This document shows positions 47,560-61,008 of a DNA stretch of 64,000 bases, one piece after another. Position numbers and translations under genes: made by a program. Every line of letters starts with the position of its first letter. Positions within the stretch are counted from its first letter, which is position 1. The stretch is taken from NCBI GenBank assembly GCA_028023455.1, contig JAQFVV010000056.1, positions 1,736,001-1,800,000 on the forward strand, given 5' to 3'. The notes under the pieces were generated by a model. It was given only the letters and a program-made list of their open reading frames with translations, had not been told where the DNA came from and did not search any database. Source of the DNA: Epiperipatus broadwayi. Its lineage: Eukaryota; Onychophora; Udeonychophora; Euonychophora; Peripatidae.

Positions 47560-47690
47560 CTCCAACTATTCAACCATCCATCCAATTGAAAATATGATGA
47601 TGGAATGCTCAACGACCACCCTGAGGCTGAGATTCTTGTCATACCCATGTTGACCTAAAGTCAATCTGACCCCTCATGTACAGGACATAA
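47560..47690 (-). repeat. Dispersed repeat, partner of 4470-4595
   Basis: Its reverse complement reads gaggggtcagattgactt, tcaacatgggtatgac and gcattccatcatcatat, matching the copy near 4.5 kb with substitutions. Confidence 0.65.
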
Positions 47691-48864
47691 TCCATACTTT
47701 AGTAAGATTTATTGTACCAAGTACTTTCAATGCTTTCATGTCATATCCATGGTTAGTCTTCTGAGAACAATAATTTTTTGCTGATTTGAATGCTTTTGCT
47801 TTTTGATTCATTACTTATTTATTTTGTGTAATGAACCATGCCTCCTTTATTTTAAGTTGGCAATTATTTCTTCCTTCACACATAATTTTTACAACACTTG
47901 GATAGCAACTATGACTGTGCTCTTTTTCAAATTCTGGAATTTTTTATTATTATACCTGGTCAAAGTTTTTAACACTGCTAAATGTTTTATTTCTGTATAA
48001 AATCTTTATTTTATACTAAAACTCAATAAATTGAACTTGATTTCTTTTTAATTTAATTTTACAAATGAAAAACATTTTTAAAAAATCTCATTTGAATTTT
48101 TCAAATATTAAAAAATGAGTTGTAAATAAAAACATATGACAATTATTCAACAATGTGAAAGAAAACACTCTTCATAAAATCAATGAACTTTTTTTTATTT
48201 TAAATTTACATTTAAAGTATGAATGAATACATTATTTTTTATAATTCTCTCAAATTCTGTTTTAATATCTTAAATTTTATAGTATACTTTTTAGAATATT
48301 TATAAAAGATTCAAACACATTGAAGATTTTAACAGGTAATGATGTAATGTGATTAGTGTCATAAGGCATTGCCTTCTCAACACTCTAGTTTTCATTGTTA
48401 ATGTTTCAGTCAAATTTATTAACTTCTATTTTTTTTAAATATATAAATAAAATTCAAAGTGTGTGTGTATATATATATATATGTGTGTATTCTTTTTGTT
48501 TTAAATAATTATTAAACAATTATTGTATAAAAATAATCAAATATTTAATTAACTAGCAAAAAAATCATATGTTTTTTATTCTAAAAAATTTCTCATTAAA
48601 CAATGGGGTAAAGGTCTTTGAAGATTTCCAACTATCTGTAAGATACTGACCTTTTCAGATTTTTTTAAAATAAATCAATAAAAGCAGGATTGAAGTTTTA
48701 ATATTATAAAAAAACATATGTTAAAATCAATTAAAATAATAGTAAACAGCATTCTAAATTAGCAGAACTACCATGCTATTTCTGGAATAAAGAAGCTGTA
48801 AAAATTAACAGAACTCATAATGGAAAGATTAAACTATTTAATCAAAGATATGTAGCTATGCATG
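47691..48864. other. Non-coding AT-rich stretch
   Basis: A (TG)n/(TA)n microsatellite lies at about 48459-48488. The 65-codon frame at 47803-48000 is unrecognised. Confidence 0.55.
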
Positions 48865-48935
48865 ATTTGGTGCAATGCTAGAGTGGAACACTGTAAAGCT
48901 CATGGTCTATAGGTCATGCCCCAGTTCTATCACTT
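48865..48935 (+). repeat. tRNA-like SINE fragment
   Basis: tggtgcaatgctagagtgg (48868-48886) is A-box-like and ccagttctatcac (48921-48933) B-box-like. The pair resembles those at 20730 and 57730. No full tRNA fold. Confidence 0.4.
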
Positions 48936-49209
48936 CTGATGTTTGAATTTAACTTGTAGTTCCACACCTTTCACCACTTAGCGAGGACAATTTGTTTCCC
49001 AAAACTAATTGTAAAACAAAAAAAATATTTGAAAAGCAAAGGATCATAATGGTTTTCTTTAGAAAAAATTTAGCATAAATTATTAATATTCTATTAACAA
49101 AAAATTTAACCTAGTATATTGTACCAGTTGCATCCTGTGGATTCTTATCATGTGCACAGAAGCGAACATGAAGTTATTGTTATGCATTAGAGTACAGCAT
49201 TCTTATAAA

Positions 49210-49447
49210 CAAGGCAAAATCTCTCCATACAGTAGTGCCACCCTGTGCCAATCAGAGTAGTCAATCGATGCCAGAAGGCTTGTGCATAAAATCCCTCACT
49301 GATGATGGCCACAAGCCAGAAACTAGTCTGGAGATATTGGATGAGTAGGCATTAGATAGGGATTTTATGCACAAGCCTTCTGGCATCCATTGATTACTCT
49401 AATTGGCACAGGGTGGCACTACTGTATGGAAAGGGTTTTGCTTTGTT
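49210..49447. repeat. Foldback MITE with ~85-bp arms
   Basis: Left arm 49210-49294 and right arm 49359-49447 are close reverse complements, including ccagaaggcttgtgcataaa. The centre (gatggccacaagccagaaac, then tagtctggag) resembles the centre of the foldback at 15949-16122. No coding content. Few differences between arms suggest a fairly young copy. Confidence 0.8.
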
Positions 49448-52267
49448 TAATAACAATGATGTGCTAGTATGAGATAGTGATCATGTGATGTTTAGTGGTT
49501 TATCATCCTTATAAACTCAATAACAAACTCTAAACTTAATGACTTAAAGTCAGCTAATTGGATTTTTAAATGACAGATCAAACCAAAACTGTTTATATTT
49601 TCTGATCTCTCTCTTACCAACACTATTGCCATGCTTATGGATATCAGGATGTTGGCTGTCACATATCTTTGAAAGGCAAGATATAAACCTGGCCTTTATG
49701 TGTCTTTTCCAGAAAAAGAAAACCCCTACTGAAAGGATATACAACTGTCAAGAAAACATATGAAAAAATAAGTAAAGAAAGATATCAGCATAACAACAAA
49801 CTTTTAATAACCTAATAAAGTAGTGTTCCATGGGCTTAGCAAAATCATCTCATAATCTCAGGTAACTAGTGGATTATGCTACAATTGGAAAATGTATATA
49901 GTCTTGTTGGAGAGAGAGAGAAATAAATGAGACTCATAATGAAATAATTTAAAAACAAATATTTATTTTTCCAAATAAACCATCACCATTTATATACATG
50001 AATAAAATACACTTTATTAACCCTACCATCAATCATAATACAAGAAGAAAAATTAACTTAATGTTGATACAATTTACTTATGGAACTCCCCTCCCTATTT
50101 TCATACAGATACCCTTGAATGAAGTGGTCTGAGTTTTTACCCACACATGCACTGTTTAAGCATTATTTTTATTTCATATCAAAAAAAAAATGTAGATAGA
50201 GTATATCTATCTACAATTCCTTCCCACTGGTTAACTAAATATTTTATAAGTGTGCATTTGTAACAAATCAAACGCACATGGAGACAAAAGCAAAATACTA
50301 TACTTTAAATCCATTTGAATTTCTTTTACTATATGCATGTATGGGTTACAAGCAATAATAAGTATAAAAAGAGAACACACACATATATGAATACACATCT
50401 AAGCATTTCTTAAAATTAAGGTGGGAGAATGCTTTAACATAAAACAATCCAATATTTCATGGACAAACAACTCAACTTACATGTAATGCATCAAATATAT
50501 ATGTATTAATAAAAATTCATCTTTACTGAAGCATATAGACTAACCATCCTGCGTTTTCAGATTTCTTCATACGGAATTTGGGGCTTCTGAATGTGCTTCT
50601 AAACTTGACAACAGGGAGGTAAAGACTTTTCATTTCAGCAGGACATACACTTTTAGATGTTCATCATCATCATCTGATATTAGTGGCTACATGGCAGCAG
50701 TGTAGAATAGTGGGCTAGTGCACTGACATGGGACTCTACTCCATGCTCATTACACTGACTACTCTAGACATTTTTATCTGTCTTCAGGTTTTTACTAATA
50801 ATTTTCTCTTTTTCAGTACAGTTTCAGCAAATTGTGACTTATTTGTATAACTTGCAGGATTTTCATTTGGAGCCTGGCTCAGCTTGGTTCCGTTTTTACT
50901 AATTTTTTTAATATTGGATGATCAGCACCTCCCTCTAAGTTATGTCCTTAATAAAATAACCTCAGCAGCTTATAGCTAGAAAATATCATCAGTCACATGG
51001 TCTTTCTAGACCTGTTGTTGAATACTTCAATGGTAGTGACCAGCATGGCAGACTAAGAGAACATAACACATTAACCACAATATTTCATAGCAGATCAAGA
51101 CAATGCAAGAAATAATCTATATATCTATATTATTCTATTATCCCTCTTCAGCACCTGATTGAACAGCTTATATAGCATGCTCATTAAAATAAGAATTTGC
51201 ATACCCCTACCCTCCCCCATTACTATTGCATTAACCAATTCTAAATTCATGGCCAAATGATTGGAACAATGCATATAGCTTTTTATACCTGAGTATTTTT
51301 TCTCTTATTTTACTATTTAATTTTTTTTTTTAATTTTTACTATCTTGGTTGGTTAAAGATTTCCATTTACATCAATTTTTGATTCTAACACAAAAGGAAC
51401 GTTTTTCATTGTCCCCTTACAAAAAATTAAAACTAAAAAAAATGAATTAAAATAAAATCACCAAATTTTCTCTGCTGATATTGACATCTTATACTTTCTT
51501 GGTTTTAAAAATAGAACCCAAAGCAGGATGACCATTTCCAATCTATTAGTAAAAATTAACAGTAATAGTATGAATACTGAACCCTACTGCTTGATGGTGT
51601 TGTTTTTCACACAACACTCATCAATATATCATTTTAGCGGCCTAACTTATGACTAATACTACAACAGTGTTGTTTAGAGCTGTAACAGGCTGCCTAGAAG
51701 GTGATGTATCCTACAATTATGTAATGAAATACTATGCTCATTGACTTGCGACAGTCTGATTTGATGGTGGCCATATATTAAGGATACAAAACTAATAAAA
51801 AATTTATTGTGGAAAAATTTTGAGAAAGCATAGTGGATTTAGTATTACATATTAAGAATAGTCAGGCTGTCATGTATGCTTCCCTACAATTTTGAACTGC
51901 ATGCAACCTGAAAATATTAGGATTTTCAGCAGAGTTCTGCCAAATTCACTTGCCACTCCACATTTACACATGAATCCGTGCGGGAACAATAAAATGTCGG
52001 CGTGGCTAGTGTTCAAAATTGGTTCAAGGGGAGGGAATTGCCGGCCACAGAAGTTGATGCTGTTGTTTTTTTACAGAAAGAGAACAAACATTCTGCCAGA
52101 TACGAATTATGTGTTTGCAGGAGGAGCATGGTTTTAGTCAACTACAGGATCTGGAGAATTCTGTTGCCACTTCTGCAAGCATATCTGGGGTCTGCATAAG
52201 AGAAGTTGGTTGGATAGCTTCAAAATCTTGTTACTTTCAGCTTTGAGGCTTATCTTCTATTGGAGTC
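49448..52267. other. Non-coding stretch
   Basis: The segment 51892-52200 is less AT-rich and has two overlapping frames (81 and 65 codons) with no domain I can name; one reads VQNWFKGRELPATEVDAVVF. It may be an exon or transposon fragment, but I cannot support either. The minus-strand frame at 49550-49744 is unrecognised. Confidence 0.45.
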
Positions 52268-53060
52268 AAACAAACCATAACTTTCTTCCCCCCCCCCCCT
52301 AAAAAAATATTTTTCTAAAAATGAAGTTTAATTAAGGCTTTTTGAAAAAGGCAAAAAATAAAGGAAGAACTTTTTGCTATCATGTAAAAGTTTCGGTAGC
52401 GTAAATATTTTTTTAAAAAAAAAACCTAATCACATGAAAATAAAAGACAATAATTAAAAATCAAACCAACCCCCCCCCCTCCACTCTCTAAAAACCAACT
52501 GTTGGTTTATTAAAAATAAATTGATTAATAAGGCTTTCCAACAAAAAAAAAAGCTCAAAATCAATAATTGAAAACAAACTAATCTCCCTTCAATAATTCA
52601 TATATTTTGTTAATCTATCTCTTTATATGTATTCTATATTCAAACACATTTATAATTAATATGTGACGTTTCCAGTACATTGGCAAAAGATACTAAAAGA
52701 TAAGAATTAAAATTCAAACCAACCTCTCTCCACCCTTTAAAAACCAACTGTTGGTTTATTAATTAAAACTGAATTGTTTAAGGCTTTAATTAAAAAGGAA
52801 GCTCAAAATCCCAAAAAAGGTGATAATTTAAAAGCAAACCACCCCCCCCCTCTACCATCTAAAAACAATGTGGTGTTTCTTTATTAAAAAGGTAAAAAAA
52901 ACTGTACGAGTTTTATGTATAGAAAGAGGTAAACCAAATAAAAATTTTTAGTGTAGTATTATATAAAGAAACCGATAATACAAAATTAAAAAAAAGTCGA
53001 TAATTTAAAAGCAAACATCCCCCCCTACACCATATAAAACAAAGTGTTTGTTTATTAAAA
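52268..53060 (+). repeat. Diverged tandem array of C-run plus hairpin units
   Basis: At least four units share the order caaacca, a run of C, a ctaaaaaccaac spacer, then a small palindrome such as aaaccaactgttggttt, then tta and an A-rich segment. Units centre near 52470, 52720, 52845 and 53010; a first incomplete one starts near 52270. Spacing is irregular (about 120-250 bp) and the palindrome changes sequence while staying self-complementary in several units. No open frame. Nature unknown. Confidence 0.55.
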
Positions 53061-53559
53061 ACGCAAAAAAAAAAGAAACATATATAGAAAGTTAAAAAAA
53101 ATTGTTTTGTACCGTACTATTTCAATGGTTAAAAACAAAAAAAAACCCTAATCATATATATACCATTAGAAATCATACATAAAATTACAAATCATAGCTT
53201 ATTTATTTTTTGTGTGTGGATAAAAATATATGCCTATACCATCATCATCATTTCACAGTATGTTTATATAATTTGTTCTTGATGTACTATCATAATGGTG
53301 ATATTAATAACTTAAATTAATATAAAAATCTAAATCTACATATGATTAGCTATAGCTTTAACTACAACCACCTTGTGCATGGCCACTCCAAGAGTGCCTG
53401 TCATAATACCCCCCTCTGATGAGGCATTGAAATGGGGTTAACAATTTAATGTCTTCACTAGCCTACTATATTTTAACACTAGTACAACAAGAAAAATATA
53501 CATATTTATTTACAATTTCTCCCTCTGCCATAATCATTAGATCACTACAGACATGACAC
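53061..53559. other. Non-coding stretch
   Basis: No gene recognised; the sequence near 53350-53450 is less AT-rich but has no frame. Confidence 0.5.
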
Positions 53560-53645
53560 CTATCTGCCAGACATTCAAACCCTCATCTTCTAAGTATTAG
53601 TATGCCAGACTATAATCACACCATCTTCCTGACCCCCCAAGCTAG
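53560..53645 (-). repeat. tRNA-like SINE fragment
   Basis: On the minus strand gatggtgtgattatagtctgg is A-box-like and gagggtttgaatgtctgg B-box-like at about 40 bp spacing. The anticodon region does not pair cleanly. Confidence 0.45.
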
Positions 53646-55909
53646 AAATAGCATGAGACACAACATCTGCACAAAGATTATTACTTCATCTAGAATCCTA
53701 TGACAACTATGCAATGTGATCAAAATATAAATGTAAAGTATAAATGCATCTTTGCTCAATCATTATTGGAGTCTTATAGGATCTTGTGCATTATCAGAAT
53801 AAGTATCTTTCTCTTAACCATGAGCCCAGCATCATGCCAGCTTCCTTTGCTATGTGCTTAATAGTGAATTTCAGATGTACTTTTCAGCTGTGATTAAGTG
53901 ATAAATCAATATACTTTTTAGTGTAGAAATATAATTTGTCCTAGTGTCATAGAAATTGCAAAGTATGTCTGATTAACCATTTTAGATATTTTCTCGACCT
54001 TTTCCACCTCCACTATAGCCAGAAAGATCCCAAATAGGGCTGCTAAATATACATGCTTTGCCATTTGGAATTCTTGTCTCAAATCCAGTTCCACATGAAC
54101 TCATTAATGATTGTATTGCTTTGTGCAAATATTACAACTAAAGATTTCCAGTTTATTAAGCCTGTTCCATCGTTGATTTTTTAATTTGCAAGGACTTGAA
54201 CTAAAAAAATGAAAAAGGAATTGATGTTAGAAATTTTGTACATATAGTTACAAGTTTGAAATGTGGTTACATAAATGCATAATCCCATTGCCACAATTTG
54301 TATGAGAATCTTATAATAACAGGCTCTAAACTAACATGATTGAAGAAGGAAAAGAGAAACAGAAAAGACTGTTTCACCTTCATTTTAATGAAGAAACATA
54401 CTATTTTATAATGCAGGAGTGGCCAAGACATCGACTGCAACATCTCTGGATGTCGACTGATAAGCTGGTGTGAACATTGTCAAATTATAGTGATAAATTT
54501 AGAGCTGTTTTGAATATAAAAATAATAAAAAAAAGGAAAAATTCAAAATTATTCTCATTTAAAAATAGTTAAATTTAAAATAACACCCATTATTATTGTC
54601 GATCTCAAAAATAAACCTAGGTTGGAAGAAGCTGAAAAGAATTGAATTATTTTTGTGTAATGCTAGAGTTAAAATTCTTACAAGTATTTAATTAGTTTTT
54701 CCAAGGAGAAATGAAAATAACTTGTCCAGGAGAAACAAAGATTTTAATGAACTGATTTTAAAACAGAAGCTGTGAACTTTTTAATACACTTCATCTAGCT
54801 AGAAAATAATCCTCAAAGAGATTTAAAATGAAATCAGGACTTTTTCATATCTACAAAAGAAAATGTCTCAAAGCAAGAAACAAACTTGAATTATTGTAAA
54901 GACTGTTAGCAGAGAAAATGTGGGGATTTTCCAAGGCACGGAAATAAAGGTCTTTTATAAAATGTTATTTTTATTGTTGTATATTTTTTTTCTTTCTAGC
55001 AAATTTTTGATGCCACACTAGGAGGCGAGTGGTGTTTTAAATTTCCTTACTCGTATTTACTTATTAATTATACACATGAATCAAAAAATACAAAAAACAA
55101 ACATTTTATAAAAATCAAAAAATAAATTCAGTATTTATTATATTTTGGTAAAAATAGTTATTGATTAACTTTAATTTTGTATATTTTATTGAATTGTTTT
55201 TAAATTCAGAACCACCTCTAGAATTTAATTATTTATAAGTCATTTAATAATTGTAATTTAATAAATATTTTATAAAGCAATGTGGACAAATTGTAATACT
55301 AGAGGGAGCTGAGATAATTTAATAGTAGTCATAGTAAAATGTCTTCAACAGTTTGTATTTTGTAGGGAAAAAAATCATAAGTTCATAAGTATCTTTTAAA
55401 AATATCACCAATATTTGTGAGTACCTAAAAAGCCCTTATAAAAATTTAAAAAAACACCAATTCGTAAGCACATTCTAAAAAAAAATAGGACTTCAAATCA
55501 TTATTTTTTTTCATTTCAGTTTTCGTTGTAGAAAAAATATTTTTTTTTTTTTGGTTTCTGGTTTGATGCCTTTAAAAAGATATAGTCACCCTCAGGTACA
55601 CTTTCACCAAAAAAGTCATCCCCAATATCTTATAGTTTGGCCATCTTTGCTATAAGATGTCAGGAGATTCTCTTGATTGAGGACTTTATTTCTTACTCAC
55701 CATTGATCTTCATATTTAAGGTCATTCCATTATCTATCACCTATGAAATACAGGGATAACCTGAGCTTAAATTGTTTTAAATGAGTAAATTTTTAGAGAA
55801 TTTTTAAATAAAATCATTGGCATCATAATTTACTCAATCATGCAAATAATTTTGAATAAATTACTTGTTAATTAAAATGAATATTATCTGACCAGGGCTA
55901 ATTAGAGTA
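53646..55909. other. Non-coding AT-rich stretch
   Basis: No recognised gene, RNA gene or element. Confidence 0.55.
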
Positions 55910-56010
55910 TATGTCAAGCATTGTTAGCTGAGAAGTCGTTGCAGCCACCTTGCAAGCAAATAGTTGGTTGCAGACGGTTGTGGGTTTGCCTCCTGGCCGA
56001 TGCTATGACA
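55910..56010 (+). repeat. tRNA-derived SINE-like fragment
   Basis: The segment 55928-55998 includes gcagccaccttgcaagcaaa and gacggttgtgggtttgcctc, with the latter like a tRNA T-arm (B-box) region. The stretch is less AT-rich than its surroundings, as SINE heads often are here. A trailing (aat)n at 56020-56031 could be its tail. Confidence 0.4.
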
Positions 56011-57729
56011 TATGAAAAAAATAATAATAATACCATCAGAATCTATAGCTCAAAATGATTATGAGTTCATGATCTCAAAAAATTTTTTAAATGCTCATGA
56101 ATGATAAAAAGTTTGTTTTTTTTTAATTTATTTATTATACAAAATTTTATTTATGTTTATGAAAATATTATTGAAGATATATTAAAAATATGTAACTGGG
56201 GTATAAAAGATATTTGTTGTGATATTTATTGTCAGAAATGTACTTTTTATTGACAGAATTAATTTATTTAGATAAAAAATTCCAATCTCAAACTTAGAAA
56301 TAATAATTAATATTCTTAAATTTTCCTTATGCAAGCACATATGTATTAAAAATTGTTCATTGTTAAAATAAAATGAAATATAGTTTTTATATTACAAAAA
56401 TGCATGTATGAATATGACTATGTATGTCAAATAGATATATGATTAAATCATATTGTTTTTTTTTATCATTTTAATAATTTAATATTTCTATCATATTCAT
56501 AGATAAATTAGAATCAAATAAGATAATGTATTTACATTATATTAAAATATAAACTTAAAATTGTCTTTATTTATTGTTACAAATTAATAAAAATATTAAT
56601 CATGATTTTTAAATAAAATAAGTTTATTTAAATACTTGTTTAAGTATTTGCTATCTTATACTCTTGTAAACATATTTGACACTGTTTCTTGCTATCCAAG
56701 ATGCTAAGTACCAGATAATAATTGATTTTATTTTGTGTGTTTCTATTTTGTATAATTCTTTTTGGAATTATATAATTTTGGTAATCCTAAATATTATATA
56801 ATGATGACTAGCATTGTTATATGTCATTTAAAATCTACACATACATAGACATTGCATAATTAACATTTTTAGTTATAGTCTGATATATGATGCCAACATA
56901 GTCCTGAATATGATCTTCATTATATTTATTTAAACAATTTTATTTGAATCTATTTTAATCCATTACAAATGTCTTGTAAATTTGAAGTAAAATGTAATCA
57001 TACACCATATGTAGATAGCACTTACATATGTGACTTCATTTCAGACTTTACAATGTATATACATTTATATATAAAAAGAGAATAATGAAATATCAAGTTT
57101 GGATAGTTTGTTAATAAAACTAATTCAATCTTTTTTGTGGGAATTCTGGACAGGAGAAATTTTGGAAGATTTTTTCTCATCTTCTAATAAGACTTTTTTT
57201 TTTCTAAGCAACTAGTCCATGGCCGATTCCAGTAATTATCCCGTATTTGTTAGTAAATAAATATTTCACTGCATTTAGAAGATAAAAAAAGAGTGGAATA
57301 CCAAAGTCTCACTAATCGGAAAGTTGTAGTAAGAATGCCAAGTAATGTTTTCCAATATCTATGCATGGGAGGATTTTTGGCGAAGAAAAATCTTGCTGTA
57401 AGCTGTTTTTTTTTTAAAGCTTTTTTGCCCAATTCAGCTTCAATACCTGTCACTCTTACCCAAATTAGAGTGATTAAATATGGGAAATCACTCTTTTAAA
57501 CAGACTATATTTTTAAAGACAAAAGATGTTAAAACTCTGAAGTTCCAAAAAAGATTATCATTGCAAGAAACAATAAAAATAAAATGGGGGAGGGCTGCAT
57601 ATGCAGCTTGCATGCAATGAGAAAGTTTTGAAGTAAAATTGAGAAATTTGTGGAATTATATAAATCTAAGAGTTTGTAATGAAAATTTAGTACTTTTTTA
57701 AAAATATATGTAAGAAAAGTAATGTTGTG
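56011..57729. other. Non-coding AT-rich stretch
   Basis: Overlapping frames on both strands at 57250-57499 and one at 57529-57732 have no recognised domain. A short inverted repeat near 57007-57040 is the only structure noticed. Confidence 0.5.
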
Positions 57730-57802
57730 CATATTCTAGTGCAGTGGTAGAATGTCAGAATCTAAAGCATAAGGTCCTCAGATCAAGTCCAATACTACAA
57801 CT
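57730..57802 (+). repeat. tRNA-like SINE fragment
   Basis: ctagtgcagtggtagaatg (57736-57754) is a good A-box-like sequence and cagatcaagtccaat (57779-57793) a B-box-like one. It is the best of the three similar modules (others at 20730 and 48865). The acceptor stem is not apparent, so it is not called a tRNA gene. Confidence 0.5.
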
Positions 57803-58559
57803 TTTGGTGCTTGAACTTCTTATATACTTCCTCAACTATTAACAAGATATTATAAAGAAATCCTGTAGAAATTCAAACCTGACTACATATTTAGTAGTGA
57901 CTTTATTAAGTTTTTCAATTCTGATGTTGTACTCATAATCTAGACAGTTATTAACTATGTGGGTTCATAATTCATATTTTTTCATATTTATATATTATGT
58001 CAGTGACTGAGAAATTCCATTTATGTAAAAAATAGTCACAATGATCATAAGTTGACTTAAATCAATTGATGAGAGTCCAATTGTATCTAATAAGATCAAA
58101 TATAGATAGCTTTATTGCAGATCTGAAAAAATTAATTTATATAAAATGTTATAAGAATTCCATTTTTTGAAGTATAATTTTTCAATTGTAGGTTTTTGGT
58201 TGAACATCTGAAAAGCAGGTCTTGATTTCAGTTTTAGGTGATGAAACTATATCTTGGGTTATTGGAAAGTCCAATGTGCTTAACAGATTTGTATATATTT
58301 TTCATGAAATAATTTATCTTTTAATATCTGGAATTGGAATATGTATAGAACAGGTAGTTATTGTAAAAGAGTATTTTAGTGTGCCAGTAATATTCTTTTG
58401 GTAATATTTGAGTATCCAGAGGTTTAGTGTGAGATTTTTTTTTTAAACAGGCACACAATATTCACCAGCAGAATATTCTAATTCCAAGAAAGCTGTCTGT
58501 GAGATATTTGTATCACAACCCCCAAGTAGTCCAGTCAGCATTTCAAGGAGATTATTCCT
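57803..58559. other. Non-coding stretch
   Basis: The 60-codon frame at 58222-58404 is unrecognised. Nothing else supported. Confidence 0.5.
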
Positions 58560-59275
58560 AAAAATTAATTTTGATCTAACCTTAGATAAATGAGGAAAAT
58601 AGAATGAAACTATGATCCAATACCACTCCTAAATAGTATGGGGTGGGATCATATTTCAGACAACTATTGTTAAAGTTATCTTCTCTGTTATTTATATGAA
58701 AAATTGGATATACTGTTTTCATTGGATTAGGAATAAGTCCCCAGTTTTTTAAAAAAAATGTAAAACCCCTATTGAGAGGCTGATCTATATCAGAAACGGA
58801 TCTCTTCTTTTGTGAAATCAAAGCAATATTATTAGCATAAATGAATTTCCTGCAATCTGTATCCAGGTAAAGCACTAATGACTGTATTAAGCAAAATTGA
58901 AGAAAGAATAAAACCCGGAGGACAACAATTATCATTTAATGTCATTTGAATTTTTCTATTGGTGGGCATTTTATAAATAAATTAATGATTTTTCTGCATT
59001 TAAGAATTTTATAAACTTTTAAAAGACTATTTTTCCAATCAGAATCATAAACTGGGGTTAGATTAGTAAAGATAGTACCAGTTTTTAATTTATTTTGAAG
59101 GTCTTTATAATGTAATTTGTTAAAAATAAAATTTGTTTACAGTAGCTTTTTTCTGGCCTAAAAATAGCCTAATTATCTGAATTTTATTAACATAATTTTT
59201 ATTAATATGACTTTTCGAAGCCTATAGGAAAAACATAATATTGACATAGGGCAATATTTTTTTGGATCATGCTGT
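58560..59275 (-). pseudogene. Jockey-like LINE reverse transcriptase relic
   Basis: Minus-strand frames read YCPMSILCFSYRLRK (about 59220-59260), the counterpart of YRPISLLC in RT motif 1. NLTPVYDSDW (about 59035-59070) stands where AYDTVW is expected, and FIYANNIALISQKK (within 58582-58935) is the FADD block with the two Asp changed to Asn. Then come NWGLIPNPMKTVY and YYLGVVLDHSF, the block after the catalytic site. Multiple stops and frameshifts occur. It is a decayed, 5'- and 3'-truncated element with no catalytic Asp pair and no function. Confidence 0.8.
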
Positions 59276-61008
59276 ATTTGTTTGTTTTTTACTATTATAA
59301 GAATCATAATAAAAGAATTGTTTTACTTTTTGATCTTATATATATAAGTTCACACTTTTTATCCATGCTTTAATTATTATATCAAATAGCAAAATGCGAA
59401 AAAGAAAAAATCAATGTGCTGCAATATGTTGATTTGTCATTATATCACTGATAATGCCATGTTGACATCTTCCTGCTCAGAAGTCTTATATCACTGAATT
59501 GTTCAACACACTTTGGTCAATAATTGAATCATTTCCAGAAACATCTATCATCAAAATGATTATATTCTTCTAGAAGTAATCACTCTAAAATATTTCTCTG
59601 GATTGATCATAAAAATACTGGCTTATGTAAATCATCTCTATTTGTTTTAAAGATAAAAATAGATCTTTAAAAATGATAAAAGAAATTTAAAAATACAAAT
59701 ATCATATTTCATGCATATCCCAGCACACAATTCATCCTTATATCTGGTGAAATTAACTTCTTATTTAACTACTTTAATCTCTTTAAAGATTAGACACATA
59801 TTGCACAGCGATCGCTTGTTAATTTTATGCAGTAAATTTATGAAATATATATCTTGTGTATTTTGTTTATATTTCATATAAAAAATATAAAGGCACAAAA
59901 TTGAAAAAAATATTATAAAATCTTAAAAAGAGAAGAGCAAAATTTAACGATTAAAAGTTTACAAATTATTTTTTCTACTTCAAGTTAATGCCATTTTAAG
60001 AATATTATTTTGTATAATTGTAAATTATAGCAATAAAAAAAACTGCCACCTTTTTATTAAATATTTAACTAAAATATAACTTTTTTTTTGTTATTTAACA
60101 AAACATGAAAGCTATCCTTTGATTAGTATATTGTAGGAAAAAAAGTTACATGGAAAAAAAAAAATTCTCACATAATGTTGAAATGTTATAAAATATTTAT
60201 GATGAGAATTGCGAAACATGTTTGAAACAAAAAATAATTATTTCAATTCAGTCTGTGTGTGCGTGCCCGCGCGGAAATTTAAATTTTTTATATATATTAG
60301 CATATATGCGCAAATAATTTATTATTAATTAAATCTTTTTTATATTGCTTTAATAAAAAAAGCAAGCTTAATTATTAATTTATGAAATACTTTATGGAAG
60401 TCTTTTCAATTAAATTAGTTTTGAAAAAATAACATAATTTTATTAAGACCAATATTTATAAAATATTTATCATTTAAGTTTTTTTTTTTTTTCGATTTTT
60501 AAATCAGTTGCATATATTTAAGTATATATCATTAATGTTTTTGTTTTTTTTTTTAAATCTTATACATGTGTCGTAATTCCTATTCAGTGAACCAAACAAG
60601 CATGGTAATGGATAGTTTTCATTATTGCTGATTGTTAAATATCTAATCCCTCTATATCCATTTTTATTTTGTTCCATGTCTTTGCACAGTTAGCTGGAAT
60701 CATGAACTCTATATAATATCCCCTATTTAAAATATATAATCCTGTGGTTCGATTTAAAAATTATACACATTGAAATCATTGATAAATATAATTAACATAA
60801 AGATAAATAAAGCAGCAATCAATACAGTAATAAATTCAGAGAAAACAAATTCATACAAACATTCATATATACATGCAGTATTTAACAGTTAATGGATTGG
60901 TTTTTTTTTCTTTTATCACATAAAGAAAGCATTTCATCACTTCTTTTAGACTTGGCAAAATTGCTAGAATCCTTAAGTTTGAGTTATTTTAAACTAAATT
61001 TCATTATA
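59276..61008. other. Non-coding AT-rich stretch
   Basis: No recognised gene. A GC patch with cgtgcccgcgcgg at about 60262-60275 stands out, without other evidence of function. Confidence 0.55.

Noticed and set aside
57250-57499. Gene on either strand at 57.3 kb
   Set aside because: Overlapping frames on both strands, no recognised domain.
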